A stretch of 64,000 nucleotides of DNA from Actinoplanes sp. L3-i22. GTDB lineage: Bacteria > Actinomycetota > Actinomycetes > Mycobacteriales > Micromonosporaceae. Positions 41,154 to 48,621 of this stretch are shown here, one piece after another. Each line of letters starts with the position of its first letter. Position 1 is the first letter of the stretch. Under the pieces are notes generated by a model that ran no database searches, was not told where the DNA came from, and saw only the letters and a list, made by a program, of their open reading frames with translations. The DNA is taken from NCBI RefSeq assembly GCF_019704555.1, contig NZ_AP024745.1, forward strand, positions 5,340,501 to 5,404,500, given 5' to 3'. The translations under genes and the position numbers were made by a program.

Positions 41154-42626
41154 TCATGCGGAGAGATGGGTCAACTGACCTTGCGACTCCGCCTGGCCGA
41201 GGTCGCCGGCCGTCTCGCCGAGCGTGCCCTTGCGGATGAACAGCGCCACCACGAAGGCCAGCACCGCGCCGACCGCGATGATCGCGAACAGGATGTTGTA
41301 GCTGGCATGGGTGCTGAACGGGGTGCCCTGGATCAGGTGCTGGGACAGGATGGTCGTCCCGACCGAGGTGCCGACGGCCGCGAACGCGTTCTGGGTGACC
41401 ATGTAGAAGCCGGACACCTCGCTGGTGTTCTCGCCGTGCACGCCCTCGACGATCAGGTTCGGCAGCGAGCTGAGCATGAATCCGGTGGCGCAGGTCAGCA
41501 CGAGCTGCGAGACGATCCACCCGGCGACCGTGCCGAGCAGCAGGGCCGAGAGGACCGCGGCGGCCAGGCCGAACGCGGCGCCGATCAGGAACGCGTTGCG
41601 CGAGCGCCCGCCGCGCGAGAGCCGGCCGCTCAGCGGGGCGATCGCGAAGCCGAGCAGCGAGCAGGCGAACGAGATGTCCCCGGCGACCCCGGCGCTCAGG
41701 CCGAGGCCGACCGGCGCGATCTTCGGCATCTGCATGACCAGCTGGCCGAGGAAACCGGAGATGCCCAGCGTGCCGAAGGAGACCAGCATCGTGACGACCA
41801 GGGTCAGGCCGATCTTGCGCGAGGCGAAGTACCGGACGTTGAGCAGTGGGTTGTCGTGGAAGTACTCCCAGGCCACCCAGGCGGCCAGCACCAGCAGGCC
41901 GCCGGCGATGAAGCCGAGGGTCTTGCCGCTGTCCCAGCCCCAGTTGCTGCTCTCGTGGATGCCGTACATGGCCAGGGCGATGCCCGGCGCGAACAGGATG
42001 CCGCCGAGCCAGTCGATCTTCGCGAAGCCGGTCCGGCTGACCGCCGCCGGCAGCAGGACCGCGCCGGCCGCGGTGACCAGGGCGAGCACCAGGGAGACCA
42101 CGAAGATGTAGTGCCAGCCCCAGGCGTCGTAGATGTTGCCCGCGACGATGTTGCCGGCCGCGCCACCGCACATCGCCGCGCCGGCGACCGTGGCCACCGC
42201 GACCGGCAGGTTCCTACGCGGCAGGTTCTCGCGCAGGATGCCGACGCAGAGCGGGACCAGGCCACCGGCCAGGCCCTGGATCGACCGCCCGGCGATCAGC
42301 ACGGCCAGGCTGTGCGCGAACAGGCTGACCGCCGAGCCGACCACTGACGCGAGCAGCACGACGATCAGGACGTTGCGACGGCCGAAGGCGTCTCCGAGGC
42401 GACCGCTGATGGCCGCCGACGCGGCGCCGACCAGGAGGAACCCGGTGAGGATCCATCCGGCGGCACTGGGCGTGGAGTGGAACTGCTCGATGATCCCGGG
42501 CAGTGCGGTGTACATCATCGTCGCCTCGAACGAGCTGACGACCGCGGCCAGGATCAGGATCGTGATGATCAGCGCGGGGGCGCGCTGGGCCCGCGGCGGC
42601 GCCGTCGGGCCAAGGGAATCTGCCAT
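41154..42626 (-). CDS. MFS transporter, DHA2-like (about 14 TM)
   Basis: 490 residues from ATG 42626; ATG 42641 is an alternative. APALIITILILAAVVSSFEATMMYTALPGIIEQF is the first helix with motif D1-like LPxI; GRLGDAFGRRNVL is motif A and LIAGRSIQGLAGGLVPLCVGI is motif B of the drug:H+ antiporter family. About 14 hydrophobic segments are visible. In a catabolic locus it may import the substrate or expel toxic intermediates. Three operator-like boxes lie in the gap to the divergent ALDH gene, so it is probably induced together with it. Confidence 0.88.
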   Translation of the reverse strand: MADSLGPTAPPRAQRAPALIITILILAAVVSSFEATMMYTALPGIIEQFHSTPSAAGWILTGFLLVGAASAAISGRLGDAFGRRNVLIVVLLASVVGSAVSLFAHSLAVLIAGRSIQGLAGGLVPLCVGILRENLPRRNLPVAVATVAGAAMCGGAAGNIVAGNIYDAWGWHYIFVVSLVLALVTAAGAVLLPAAVSRTGFAKIDWLGGILFAPGIALAMYGIHESSNWGWDSGKTLGFIAGGLLVLAAWVAWEYFHDNPLLNVRYFASRKIGLTLVVTMLVSFGTLGISGFLGQLVMQMPKIAPVGLGLSAGVAGDISFACSLLGFAIAPLSGRLSRGGRSRNAFLIGAAFGLAAAVLSALLLGTVAGWIVSQLVLTCATGFMLSSLPNLIVEGVHGENTSEVSGFYMVTQNAFAAVGTSVGTTILSQHLIQGTPFSTHASYNILFAIIAVGAVLAFVVALFIRKGTLGETAGDLGQAESQGQLTHLSA

Positions 42627-42645
42627 TCTCGCCTCTTTCATTCGG

Positions 42646-42664
42646 CGTTTCGTTGTAGAGAACG
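42646..42664. promoter_or_regulatory. IclR-box reference copy, MFS side
   Basis: CGTTTCGTTGTAGAGAACG, a pseudopalindrome with arms CGTT and AACG, 20 bases before the MFS start codon. Other copies were found by comparison with this one. Confidence 0.6.
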
Positions 42665-42666
42665 CG

Positions 42667-42685
42667 TGATCTCTACAACGTGATC
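42667..42685. promoter_or_regulatory. IclR-box-like site, inverted copy
   Basis: It contains CTCTACAACG, exactly inverse to the core of the adjacent reference box, which makes a head-to-head pair with two bases between. It abuts the -10 of the MFS promoter. Confidence 0.55.
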
Positions 42686-42686
42686 G

Positions 42687-42715
42687 AGTGTGTTGGAGGT
42701 AACAATGGCTGTCAA
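42687..42715 (-). promoter_or_regulatory. Promoter of the MFS gene
   Basis: Minus strand TTGACA (42715-42710), 17 bases, CACACT (42692-42687). Confidence 0.5.
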
Positions 42716-42759
42716 GGACGTGTTACGGGAGGCGACCTTCCAGGCCCACGTCCTTGACA
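42710..42759. repeat. Perfect 13-bp inverted repeat spanning both divergent -35 elements
   Basis: TGTCAAGGACGTG (42710-42722) and CACGTCCTTGACA (42747-42759) are exact inverse copies with a 24-base spacer. Each arm ends in the TTGACA of one of the two divergent promoters. Confidence 0.75.
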
Positions 42760-42782
42760 GTGACCAGCCGTAGTCCGATGCT
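42754..42782 (+). promoter_or_regulatory. Promoter of the aldehyde dehydrogenase operon
   Basis: TTGACA (42754-42759), 17 bases, GATGCT (42777-42782). Confidence 0.55.
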
Positions 42783-42805
42783 GTTCGTGTTTACAATGAA
42801 ACAGT

Positions 42806-42824
42806 CGTTCTACTAAAGGGAACG
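42806..42824. promoter_or_regulatory. IclR-box-like site in front of the aldehyde dehydrogenase gene
   Basis: CGTTCTACTAAAGGGAACG; arms CGTTC and GAACG are exact inverse copies. It matches the reverse reference box at 13 of 19 and lies nine bases before the start codon. Confidence 0.5.
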
Positions 42825-42832
42825 GTGGTCGG

Positions 42833-44329
42833 ATGTCCAGCGAACTCCGCGCTGATCAGCGGGACGCCGAGGTGCCGCTGCGGCACCCGGAGAGGTTCTT
42901 CATCGACGGGCGGTGGGTCGCACCGGCCTCGGCCGCGAGCTTCGGCATCGTGGACCCCGCCACGGAGGAGCTCTACTACCGCGTGTCGCTCGCCGGCGAG
43001 GCGGACATGTCGGCGGCCATCGCGGCGGCCCGCACCGCGTTCGACCGCACCGGCTGGTCGCTGCTGCCCCCGGCCGAGCGCGCCGCCTGGGTGCACAAAC
43101 TCGCCGAGGGCCTGCGGCGCCGGGCGGACGACGCCGGGCTGCTCTGGACCCGGCAGGTCGGCGTCCTGCACACGATGGCGGTCGCCTCGATGGCCCGGGT
43201 CGGCGCCACCTACGACTTCTACGCCGACCTGGCCGCCGACTTCGAGTGGGCGACCCGGCACACGCCGATGCAGGGCGGCTTCGGCGCGGTCGTGCGCGAG
43301 GCGATCGGCGTGGTCGGGGCGATCGTCGCCTGGAACACGCCCGCCTCGCTGATCGCCTACAAGGTCGCGCCGGCCCTGGTCGCCGGCTGCACGGTCGTCG
43401 TCAAGGCGCCGCCCGAGGCGCCCGGCGAGGCCTACGTGCTGGCCGAGGTCGCCGAGGAGATCGGCCTGCCGGCCGGCGTGCTCAACGTGCTGACCGCCGA
43501 CCGGGAGGCCTCCGAGCTGCTGGTCCGGGATCCGCGGGTCGACAAGATCGCCTTCACCGGCTCCAGCGCGGTGGGCCGGCGGATCGCGAGCATCTGCGGC
43601 GAGCGGGTGGCCCGCTACACCCTCGAACTGGGCGGCAAGTCGCCGGCGATCATCTTCGACGACTACGACCTGGACACCGCGGCCAAGGCGCTGGCCGCCG
43701 CCGAGTGCACGCTCAACGGGCAGGTGTGCGCGTCACTGACCCGGATCATCGTGACCCGCGACCGGCACGACGCGTTCGCCGAGGCGCTGGCCGGCCACTT
43801 CAGTGCGGCCCGGATCGGCGACCCGTTCGACCCGAACGCGCAGATCGGGCCGCTGGCCATGGAGCGCCAGCGCGACCGGGTGGAGAGCTACATCCGGAAA
43901 GGTGTGGCCGAGGGCGCCAAGCTGATCGGCGGTGGCGGCCGGCCCAAGGACTTCGACCGCGGCTACTACCTCGAGCCGACCGTCTTCGCCGGCGTCGACA
44001 ACCAGTCGACGATCGCTCAGGAGGAGATCTTCGGCCCGGTGCTGAGCGTCATCCCGGCCGACAGCGAGGAACATGCGATCGAGCTGGCCAACCAGACCGT
44101 CTTCGGCCTCAACGCGTCGGTCTTCACCAACGACATCGACCGCGCTTACCACGCGGCGCGGCGGATCCGCTCGGGCACGGTCGGGCACAACGGCTTCCGC
44201 AGCGACCCGCGGATGGGGGTCGGCGGCGTCAAGCAGTCCGGCTTCGGGCGCGAGGGCAACCGGGACGGCCTGCTGCCGTACCTGGAGCCCAAGAGCGTGA
44301 TCCTCGACCAGATCCCGGCCGGTTTCTAG
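42833..44329 (+). CDS. Aldehyde dehydrogenase (NAD-dependent)
   Basis: 498 residues from ATG 42833. ALDH superfamily: WNTPASLIAYKVAPALVAGCTVVVKAPPEAPGEA (cofactor site), general base Glu in LELGGKSPAII (about 266) and nucleophile Cys in NGQVCASLTR (about 300), with EEIFGPVLSVIP further on. It turns an aldehyde into the acid. It is the first gene of an operon with the mycofactocin-coupled SDR 12 bases downstream, so alcohol to aldehyde to acid oxidation in sequence is a natural reading. Operator-like boxes link it to the IclR set. Confidence 0.92.
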   Translation: MSSELRADQRDAEVPLRHPERFFIDGRWVAPASAASFGIVDPATEELYYRVSLAGEADMSAAIAAARTAFDRTGWSLLPPAERAAWVHKLAEGLRRRADDAGLLWTRQVGVLHTMAVASMARVGATYDFYADLAADFEWATRHTPMQGGFGAVVREAIGVVGAIVAWNTPASLIAYKVAPALVAGCTVVVKAPPEAPGEAYVLAEVAEEIGLPAGVLNVLTADREASELLVRDPRVDKIAFTGSSAVGRRIASICGERVARYTLELGGKSPAIIFDDYDLDTAAKALAAAECTLNGQVCASLTRIIVTRDRHDAFAEALAGHFSAARIGDPFDPNAQIGPLAMERQRDRVESYIRKGVAEGAKLIGGGGRPKDFDRGYYLEPTVFAGVDNQSTIAQEEIFGPVLSVIPADSEEHAIELANQTVFGLNASVFTNDIDRAYHAARRIRSGTVGHNGFRSDPRMGVGGVKQSGFGREGNRDGLLPYLEPKSVILDQIPAGF

Positions 44330-44341
44330 AAGGAGAGAGCT

Positions 44342-45199
44342 ATGTCAGGACGTCTTGAGGGCAAGGTCGCCTTCATCACCGGCGCCGCCCGGGGGCAGGG
44401 CCGCACCCACGCGGTCCGGCTGGCCCGCGAGGGCGCCGACATCATCGCGGTCGACCTGCTCGACACCATCGACACGGTGCCCTATCCACTGTCCCGAAAA
44501 GACGATTTCGAGGAGACGGTACGGCAGGTCGAGGCGCTCGGCCGCCGGATCGTCGCCACGCCGGCCGACGTGCGGGTGCCGGCCGACCTGGCGGCCGCGG
44601 TCAGCGCGGGCATCGCCGAGTTCGGCCGCCTGGACATCGTGGTCGCCAACGCCGGCATCCTGACCATGGGGTCGGACACGGTGAAGGCGTTCCTCGACGT
44701 CGTCGACGTGAACCTGGTCGGCGTGTTCAACACCGTCGCCGCCGCCGAGCCGCACCTGCAAGCCGGGGCCTCGATCATCCTCACCGGTTCGACCGCCGCG
44801 CTGCTGGTCGGCACGGTCGACCGGGGCGGCCCCGGCGGTCTGGGCTACGCGCACGCCAAGCGGCACGTCGCCCGGCTCGGCCACGACCTGTCCCGGGTCT
44901 TCGCGAGCCGCCGGATCCGGGTCAACGTGGTGCACCCGACCAACGTGCACTCCGGAATGATGGACAACGACTTCATGTACCACGCCTTCCGGCCCGACCT
45001 GGCGAACCCGACCGGTGAGGACATGCTGCCCGCCCTGGTCGACAAGTCGCCGATGGGTGTGCCGTGGCTCGAGCCGGAGGAGGTCTCCGAGGCGGTGCTC
45101 TACTTCGCCTGCGACGAGTCGAAGTGGGTCACCGGCCAGCAGCTCAAGCTCGACGGCGGTCAGCTCGGCCCGGTCACCGACCCGGGAGTCCCCGCCTAA
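44342..45199 (+). CDS. Mycofactocin-coupled SDR-type alcohol dehydrogenase
   Basis: 285 residues from ATG 44342 with AAGGAGAG upstream. MSGRLEGKVAFITGAARGQGRTHAVRLAREGADIIAVDL is close to the signature start of mycofactocin-coupled SDRs, and the family's extra segment after beta-2 (DTIDTVPYPLSRKDDFEETVRQVEALGRRI) is present. Catalytic Ser lies in TGSTAALL and the YxxxK pair in GYAHAKRHV. Enzymes of this group bind NAD so tightly that mycofactocin is thought to be the external electron acceptor. The position directly before the mycofactocin genes agrees. Substrate would be a secondary or terpenoid-like alcohol. Confidence 0.9.
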   Translation: MSGRLEGKVAFITGAARGQGRTHAVRLAREGADIIAVDLLDTIDTVPYPLSRKDDFEETVRQVEALGRRIVATPADVRVPADLAAAVSAGIAEFGRLDIVVANAGILTMGSDTVKAFLDVVDVNLVGVFNTVAAAEPHLQAGASIILTGSTAALLVGTVDRGGPGGLGYAHAKRHVARLGHDLSRVFASRRIRVNVVHPTNVHSGMMDNDFMYHAFRPDLANPTGEDMLPALVDKSPMGVPWLEPEEVSEAVLYFACDESKWVTGQQLKLDGGQLGPVTDPGVPA

Positions 45200-45224
45200 C
45201 CCGCCTAACCCGCCGAACGCGTCG

Positions 45225-45254
45225 GAGCCAGGGTGCCTCAGGGCGTCCTGGCTC
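45225..45254. terminator. Hairpin after the ALDH-SDR operon
   Basis: GAGCCAGG (45225-45232) and CCTGGCTC (45247-45254) pair around a 14-base loop; TTGGTGTTT follows. It separates the operon from the second mftD. Confidence 0.6.
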
Positions 45255-45291
45255 TTGGTGTTTGCGCTGCTCAGAGTGCCAAAACTACTTA

Positions 45292-45306
45292 TGGCACGTG
45301 GTGCCA
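45292..45306. promoter_or_regulatory. Probable MftR operator in front of the second mftD
   Basis: TGGCAC-GTG-GTGCCA is a perfect 6-3-6 palindrome followed by AAAAT. It lies 44 bases before the start codon. The only close relative I found is at 52094, in the mftA/mftG gap. A half site GTGCCAAAA precedes it at 45277. Confidence 0.65.
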
Positions 45307-45349
45307 AAATAGCGTACGGTCATCGCAGAAGAGAAAGGGTGACAGCGCG

Positions 45350-46528
45350 ATGGCGAGCACACGAGACTGGTTCGAGACGGTGGCCGAGGCCCAGCGGCGG
45401 GCGAAGAAGCGCCTGCCCCGCGGCGTCTACCTGGCGCTGGTGGCCGGCGCCGAGGCCGGCGTCACGATGGACGACAACGTCGCCGCGTTCAGCGAGCTGC
45501 GGTTCCGGCCGCACGTCGCCGACCTGCCGGAAAAGCGGAGCCTGGCCACCACCGTGATGGGCCAGGAGGTGAGCCTGCCGGTGCTGATCTCGCCGACCGG
45601 CGTGCAGGCCGTGCACCCCGACGGCGAGCTGGCGGTGGCCCGGGCCGCCCGCGACGCCGGCACCGTCATGGCGCTGTCCTCGTTCGCCTCCAAACCGGTC
45701 GAGCAGGTCGGTAGGGAGAACGACAAGCTGCTGTTCCAGTCGTACTGGGTGGGCAGCCGCGACGACGTGCTGGCCCGGGCCGAGCGGGCCCGCGCGGCCG
45801 GCGCCAAGGGCCTGATCGTCACCGTGGACTGGGTCTTCGGCTACCGGCGGGACTGGGGGAGTCCGTACATTCCGGAGCGGATCAACCTGAAGGCGATGCT
45901 GCGCTACGCCCCGCAGGTCGCGCCGAAGCCCGGCTACCTGTGGACCTGGCTGCGCAGCGGGCACCTGCCCGACCTGGGCGTGCCCAACCTGGGCGCCCGC
46001 GAGGCGCCGGTGCCGACCTTCTTCGGCGCCTACGGCCAGTGGATGGGCTCGGCGCAGCCGACCTGGGAGGACCTGGCCTGGCTGCGCGAGCAGTGGGGCG
46101 GCCCCTTCATGGTCAAGGGGATCACCCGGCCCGACGACGCGCGCCGCGCGGTGGACATCGGCGCCACCGCGATCTCGGTCTCCAACCACGGCGGCAACAA
46201 CCTCGACTCCACCCCGGCCAGCATCCGCAACCTGCCCGCGGTGGCCGACGCGGTCGGCGACCAGATCGAGGTGCTGCTCGACGGCGGCATCCGGCGCGGC
46301 AGTGACGTGGTCAAGGCCCTCGCGCTGGGCGCGAAGGCCGTCCTGATCGGCCGCGCCTACCTGTGGGGGATGGCGGCCGGCGGCCAGCGCGGCGTCACCA
46401 ACGTCCTGGAGATCATCCGCCAGGGCATCGACGAGACCCTGCTCGGCCTGGGCAGATCCTCGATCCACGAGGTCACCCGCGACGACGTCATCGTCCCCGA
46501 CGGCTTCACCCTCAACGTCAAAAACTGA
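45350..46528 (+). CDS. Second MftD-like FMN-dependent alpha-hydroxy-acid dehydrogenase-family protein
   Basis: 392 residues from ATG 45350. It is clearly a paralogue of the MftD at 49.3 kb: WFETVAEAQRRAKKRLPRGVYLALVAGAEAG, ISPTGVQAVHPDGELAVARAA, SSFASKPVEQV, SNHGGNNLDSTPASIRNLPAV (with the active-site His) and LLDGGIRRGSDVVKALALGAKAVLIGRAYLWG. MftD oxidises the AHDP core of premycofactocin to the keto form. The copy lies outside the mft operon on the other strand, but behind a copy of the likely MftR operator. It could be a backup MftD or have shifted to a related substrate. AYGQW... GYRRDWGSP differs from the operon copy's SHGRDWGSP. Confidence 0.88.
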   Translation: MASTRDWFETVAEAQRRAKKRLPRGVYLALVAGAEAGVTMDDNVAAFSELRFRPHVADLPEKRSLATTVMGQEVSLPVLISPTGVQAVHPDGELAVARAARDAGTVMALSSFASKPVEQVGRENDKLLFQSYWVGSRDDVLARAERARAAGAKGLIVTVDWVFGYRRDWGSPYIPERINLKAMLRYAPQVAPKPGYLWTWLRSGHLPDLGVPNLGAREAPVPTFFGAYGQWMGSAQPTWEDLAWLREQWGGPFMVKGITRPDDARRAVDIGATAISVSNHGGNNLDSTPASIRNLPAVADAVGDQIEVLLDGGIRRGSDVVKALALGAKAVLIGRAYLWGMAAGGQRGVTNVLEIIRQGIDETLLGLGRSSIHEVTRDDVIVPDGFTLNVKN

Positions 46529-46627
46529 TTTCGGTACGCGGTCAGCCCCCGCCCGTCGCCCCCGGAGGCGTGGATCCTCGTGTGCGAGGATTCACGCGAC
46601 GGGCGTGGCCGACGGAGTGGAGCGAGC

Positions 46628-47245
46628 GTGGCGGAGCCGGCGACCGGTGCGGTCCGGAGTGGGCGGCCGCGGGTCGCGTCGCGGGCCGAGCTGGAGCGCA
46701 TCGGGTTCGCGCTGTTCGAGCGGCAGGGCTTCGACGACACCACGATCGACGACATCGCCACCGCGGCCGGCATCGGCCGCCGTACCTTCTTCCGGTATTT
46801 CGCCTCCAAGAACGACCTGGTCTGGGGCGAGTTCGAGGAGCAGCTGACCCGGCTGCGGGCGCTGCTCGACGAGGTTCCCGCGGACGTGCCGATGATGGAC
46901 GCGATCCGGCACGCGGTGATCGAGTTCAACCGGTTCGACAGCGCGGTCGTGCCCTGGCACCGCCGCCGCATGGAACTCATCCTGCGGGTGCCCGCGCTGC
47001 GCGCCGACTCGACGTTGCGCTACCTCTCGTGGCAGAAACTGATCACCGAGTTCATCGCCGGGCGCACCGGGCAACCCGCGGACGGCCCGGTGCCGCGACT
47101 GGCCGGCAACCTCGCGCTGACGACCAGTGTCACCGCCTACGAGCTGTGGCTGGAGGACGAGTCCGCGGACCTGACCGGGCTGCTCGACACGCTGTTCACC
47201 CGGCTCGCCGGCGCCTTCCGGGACGTGCCCGAGGTGCGCAGCTGA
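46628..47245 (+). CDS. mftR: Mycofactocin regulator MftR (TetR family)
   Basis: 205 residues from GTG 46628 (GGAGTGGAG upstream); an ATG at 46580 would add 16 residues. HTH: ASRAELERIGFALFERQGFDDTTIDDIATAAGIGRRTFFRYFASKNDLVWGEFEEQL. The FFRYFASKND..WGEF stretch and the following VIEFNRFDSAVVPWHRRRMELILRVPALRADSTLRYLSWQKLI resemble known MftR proteins over their whole length. MftR represses mft genes and responds to long-chain acyl-CoA in mycobacteria. Its likely sites here are the TGGCAY palindromes at 45292 and 52094. Its 3' end overlaps mftF by 109 bases, convergent. Confidence 0.88.
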   Translation: MAEPATGAVRSGRPRVASRAELERIGFALFERQGFDDTTIDDIATAAGIGRRTFFRYFASKNDLVWGEFEEQLTRLRALLDEVPADVPMMDAIRHAVIEFNRFDSAVVPWHRRRMELILRVPALRADSTLRYLSWQKLITEFIAGRTGQPADGPVPRLAGNLALTTSVTAYELWLEDESADLTGLLDTLFTRLAGAFRDVPEVRS

Positions 47246-48621
47246 GGCAGCAGCGCCTTTACCGATCGGCCACGAAGAGCCGACCACCAGACCCCGCTTC
47301 CGTACGCGATGTCGTCGAGCCGATGGGCCAGCCAGTACCGCGGTGGGTCGAGGTCGATCCGCCCGCCGTTCGCGTACTCCAGGAGCACGTCGGCGACCAC
47401 GGCCACCGCGGTCGCGCGGCGCACCCGCTTCGACACCAGGCAGCCCGCCACGGTCGCCGGCCACCAGTGCCGGGTGAGCAGGGCGCCGGTCTGCAGCAGC
47501 GTGCCGACCGCGCCACCGGCGGTGAGCCGCACGCCGAGCCCGGCCGACTCCTCGACGTCGAGCTTGCGGGCGATCCGCACCGCGGTCACCCCGCAGATCG
47601 CCGCCGCGACCGGAAGTGACCATCGGCGCTGAGCGAGCAGGGCAACCGTGAGGGCAGCGCTCCACGGCGCGACGATCGCCGGGGCGACCGACTCCGGGTG
47701 GCGCACGGCCAGAGGGTGCGCGCCGGTGCCGTAGACGAGCTTGCGAGTGAACCAGTCGCCGAACCTCGCCCGGTGCTCGTGCGCGGCGGCGACCGACGGC
47801 TCGAACCGGACCCGCCAGCCGGCGGCGACCGCGCGCCAGCCGAAGTCGACGTCCTCGGCGACCCGCATGTCCTCGTCGAACCCGTCGGCGATCGCCGCCA
47901 CCCGGGCGATCGAGCAGGCGGTCGACGCCCAGGACACGTAGGAACCGGGCCGGACCGAGGCGGGCCGGGCCCCCAGATCCAGCGAGCCCCGCGCGTTCTC
48001 GAAGCGCCCGATCCAGGTGTGCGACGACGGGGTGTGCAGTCCGGTGATGCGGGGGACGGCCACCGCCGTACGCGGGTCATGGAAGTGTTTTAGAAGGGTT
48101 TGCACGGTGTTCTCGCCGAGCACGATGTCGGAGTCGACGAACGCCACGAACGGCGTGGTCACCTCGCGCAGGCCGGCGTTGCGGGCGCCGGCCGGGCCGA
48201 GATTGCGGGGCAGCGCGATCAGGCGCGCGCCGTGCCGGGCGGCGACCGCCGCGATGCCGGCCCGATCCTCCGACGCGTCGTCCACGACGATCACCTCGTG
48301 GCCCGGGCCGATACTGGTCAGCAGACGGTCGAGCGGCCGCGGCCGGTCGTGCACCGGGATGACATAGGTGCAGCGCGGATCCGGGTGTGGCGGCAACTCC
48401 TCGACCAGGGGATGCGCGATCGCGAGTTCGAGCAGGCGGTCGGCGAGCGTGGCGCTCGCGGCGTCGCGGACCCGCAGCTTCCGTCCGGTGAACAGCTTCT
48501 GCGCGCGCGGCGTCAGCCGCAGCAGATGGGTGGTCGGCGCGCCGCCGAGCAGCGCGCGGCCGTTGTCGACGAGCCGGGTCTTCTCGTCGAGCACGACGAC
48601 GAAACCGATCGGGAGGGTCAT
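47137..48621 (-). CDS. mftF: Mycofactocin glycosyltransferase MftF
   Basis: 494 residues from ATG 48621, overlapping the mftE stop (ATGA). GT2 family: TYVIPVHDRPRPLDRLLTSIG, IVVDDASEDRAG, NLGPAGARNAGLREV, FVDSDIVLGENT (DxD) and GFDEDMRVAEDVDFGWRAV. It adds beta-1,4-glucose units to mycofactocin. The N-terminal about 85 residues (LPIGFVVVLDEKTRLVDNGRALLGGAP) are typical for MftF. The last about 37 residues run antisense to mftR and are Ser-rich; they look like an extension past the conserved end. Confidence 0.92.
   Translation of the reverse strand: MTLPIGFVVVLDEKTRLVDNGRALLGGAPTTHLLRLTPRAQKLFTGRKLRVRDAASATLADRLLELAIAHPLVEELPPHPDPRCTYVIPVHDRPRPLDRLLTSIGPGHEVIVVDDASEDRAGIAAVAARHGARLIALPRNLGPAGARNAGLREVTTPFVAFVDSDIVLGENTVQTLLKHFHDPRTAVAVPRITGLHTPSSHTWIGRFENARGSLDLGARPASVRPGSYVSWASTACSIARVAAIADGFDEDMRVAEDVDFGWRAVAAGWRVRFEPSVAAAHEHRARFGDWFTRKLVYGTGAHPLAVRHPESVAPAIVAPWSAALTVALLAQRRWSLPVAAAICGVTAVRIARKLDVEESAGLGVRLTAGGAVGTLLQTGALLTRHWWPATVAGCLVSKRVRRATAVAVVADVLLEYANGGRIDLDPPRYWLAHRLDDIAYGSGVWWSALRGRSVKALLPQLRTSGTSRKAPASRVNSVSSSPVRSADSSSSHSS

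Noticed and set aside
45233..45349. Longer frame start for the second mftD
   Set aside because: The extra 39 residues cross the operator palindrome and have no MftD similarity; ATG 45350 gives the family's usual N-terminus.
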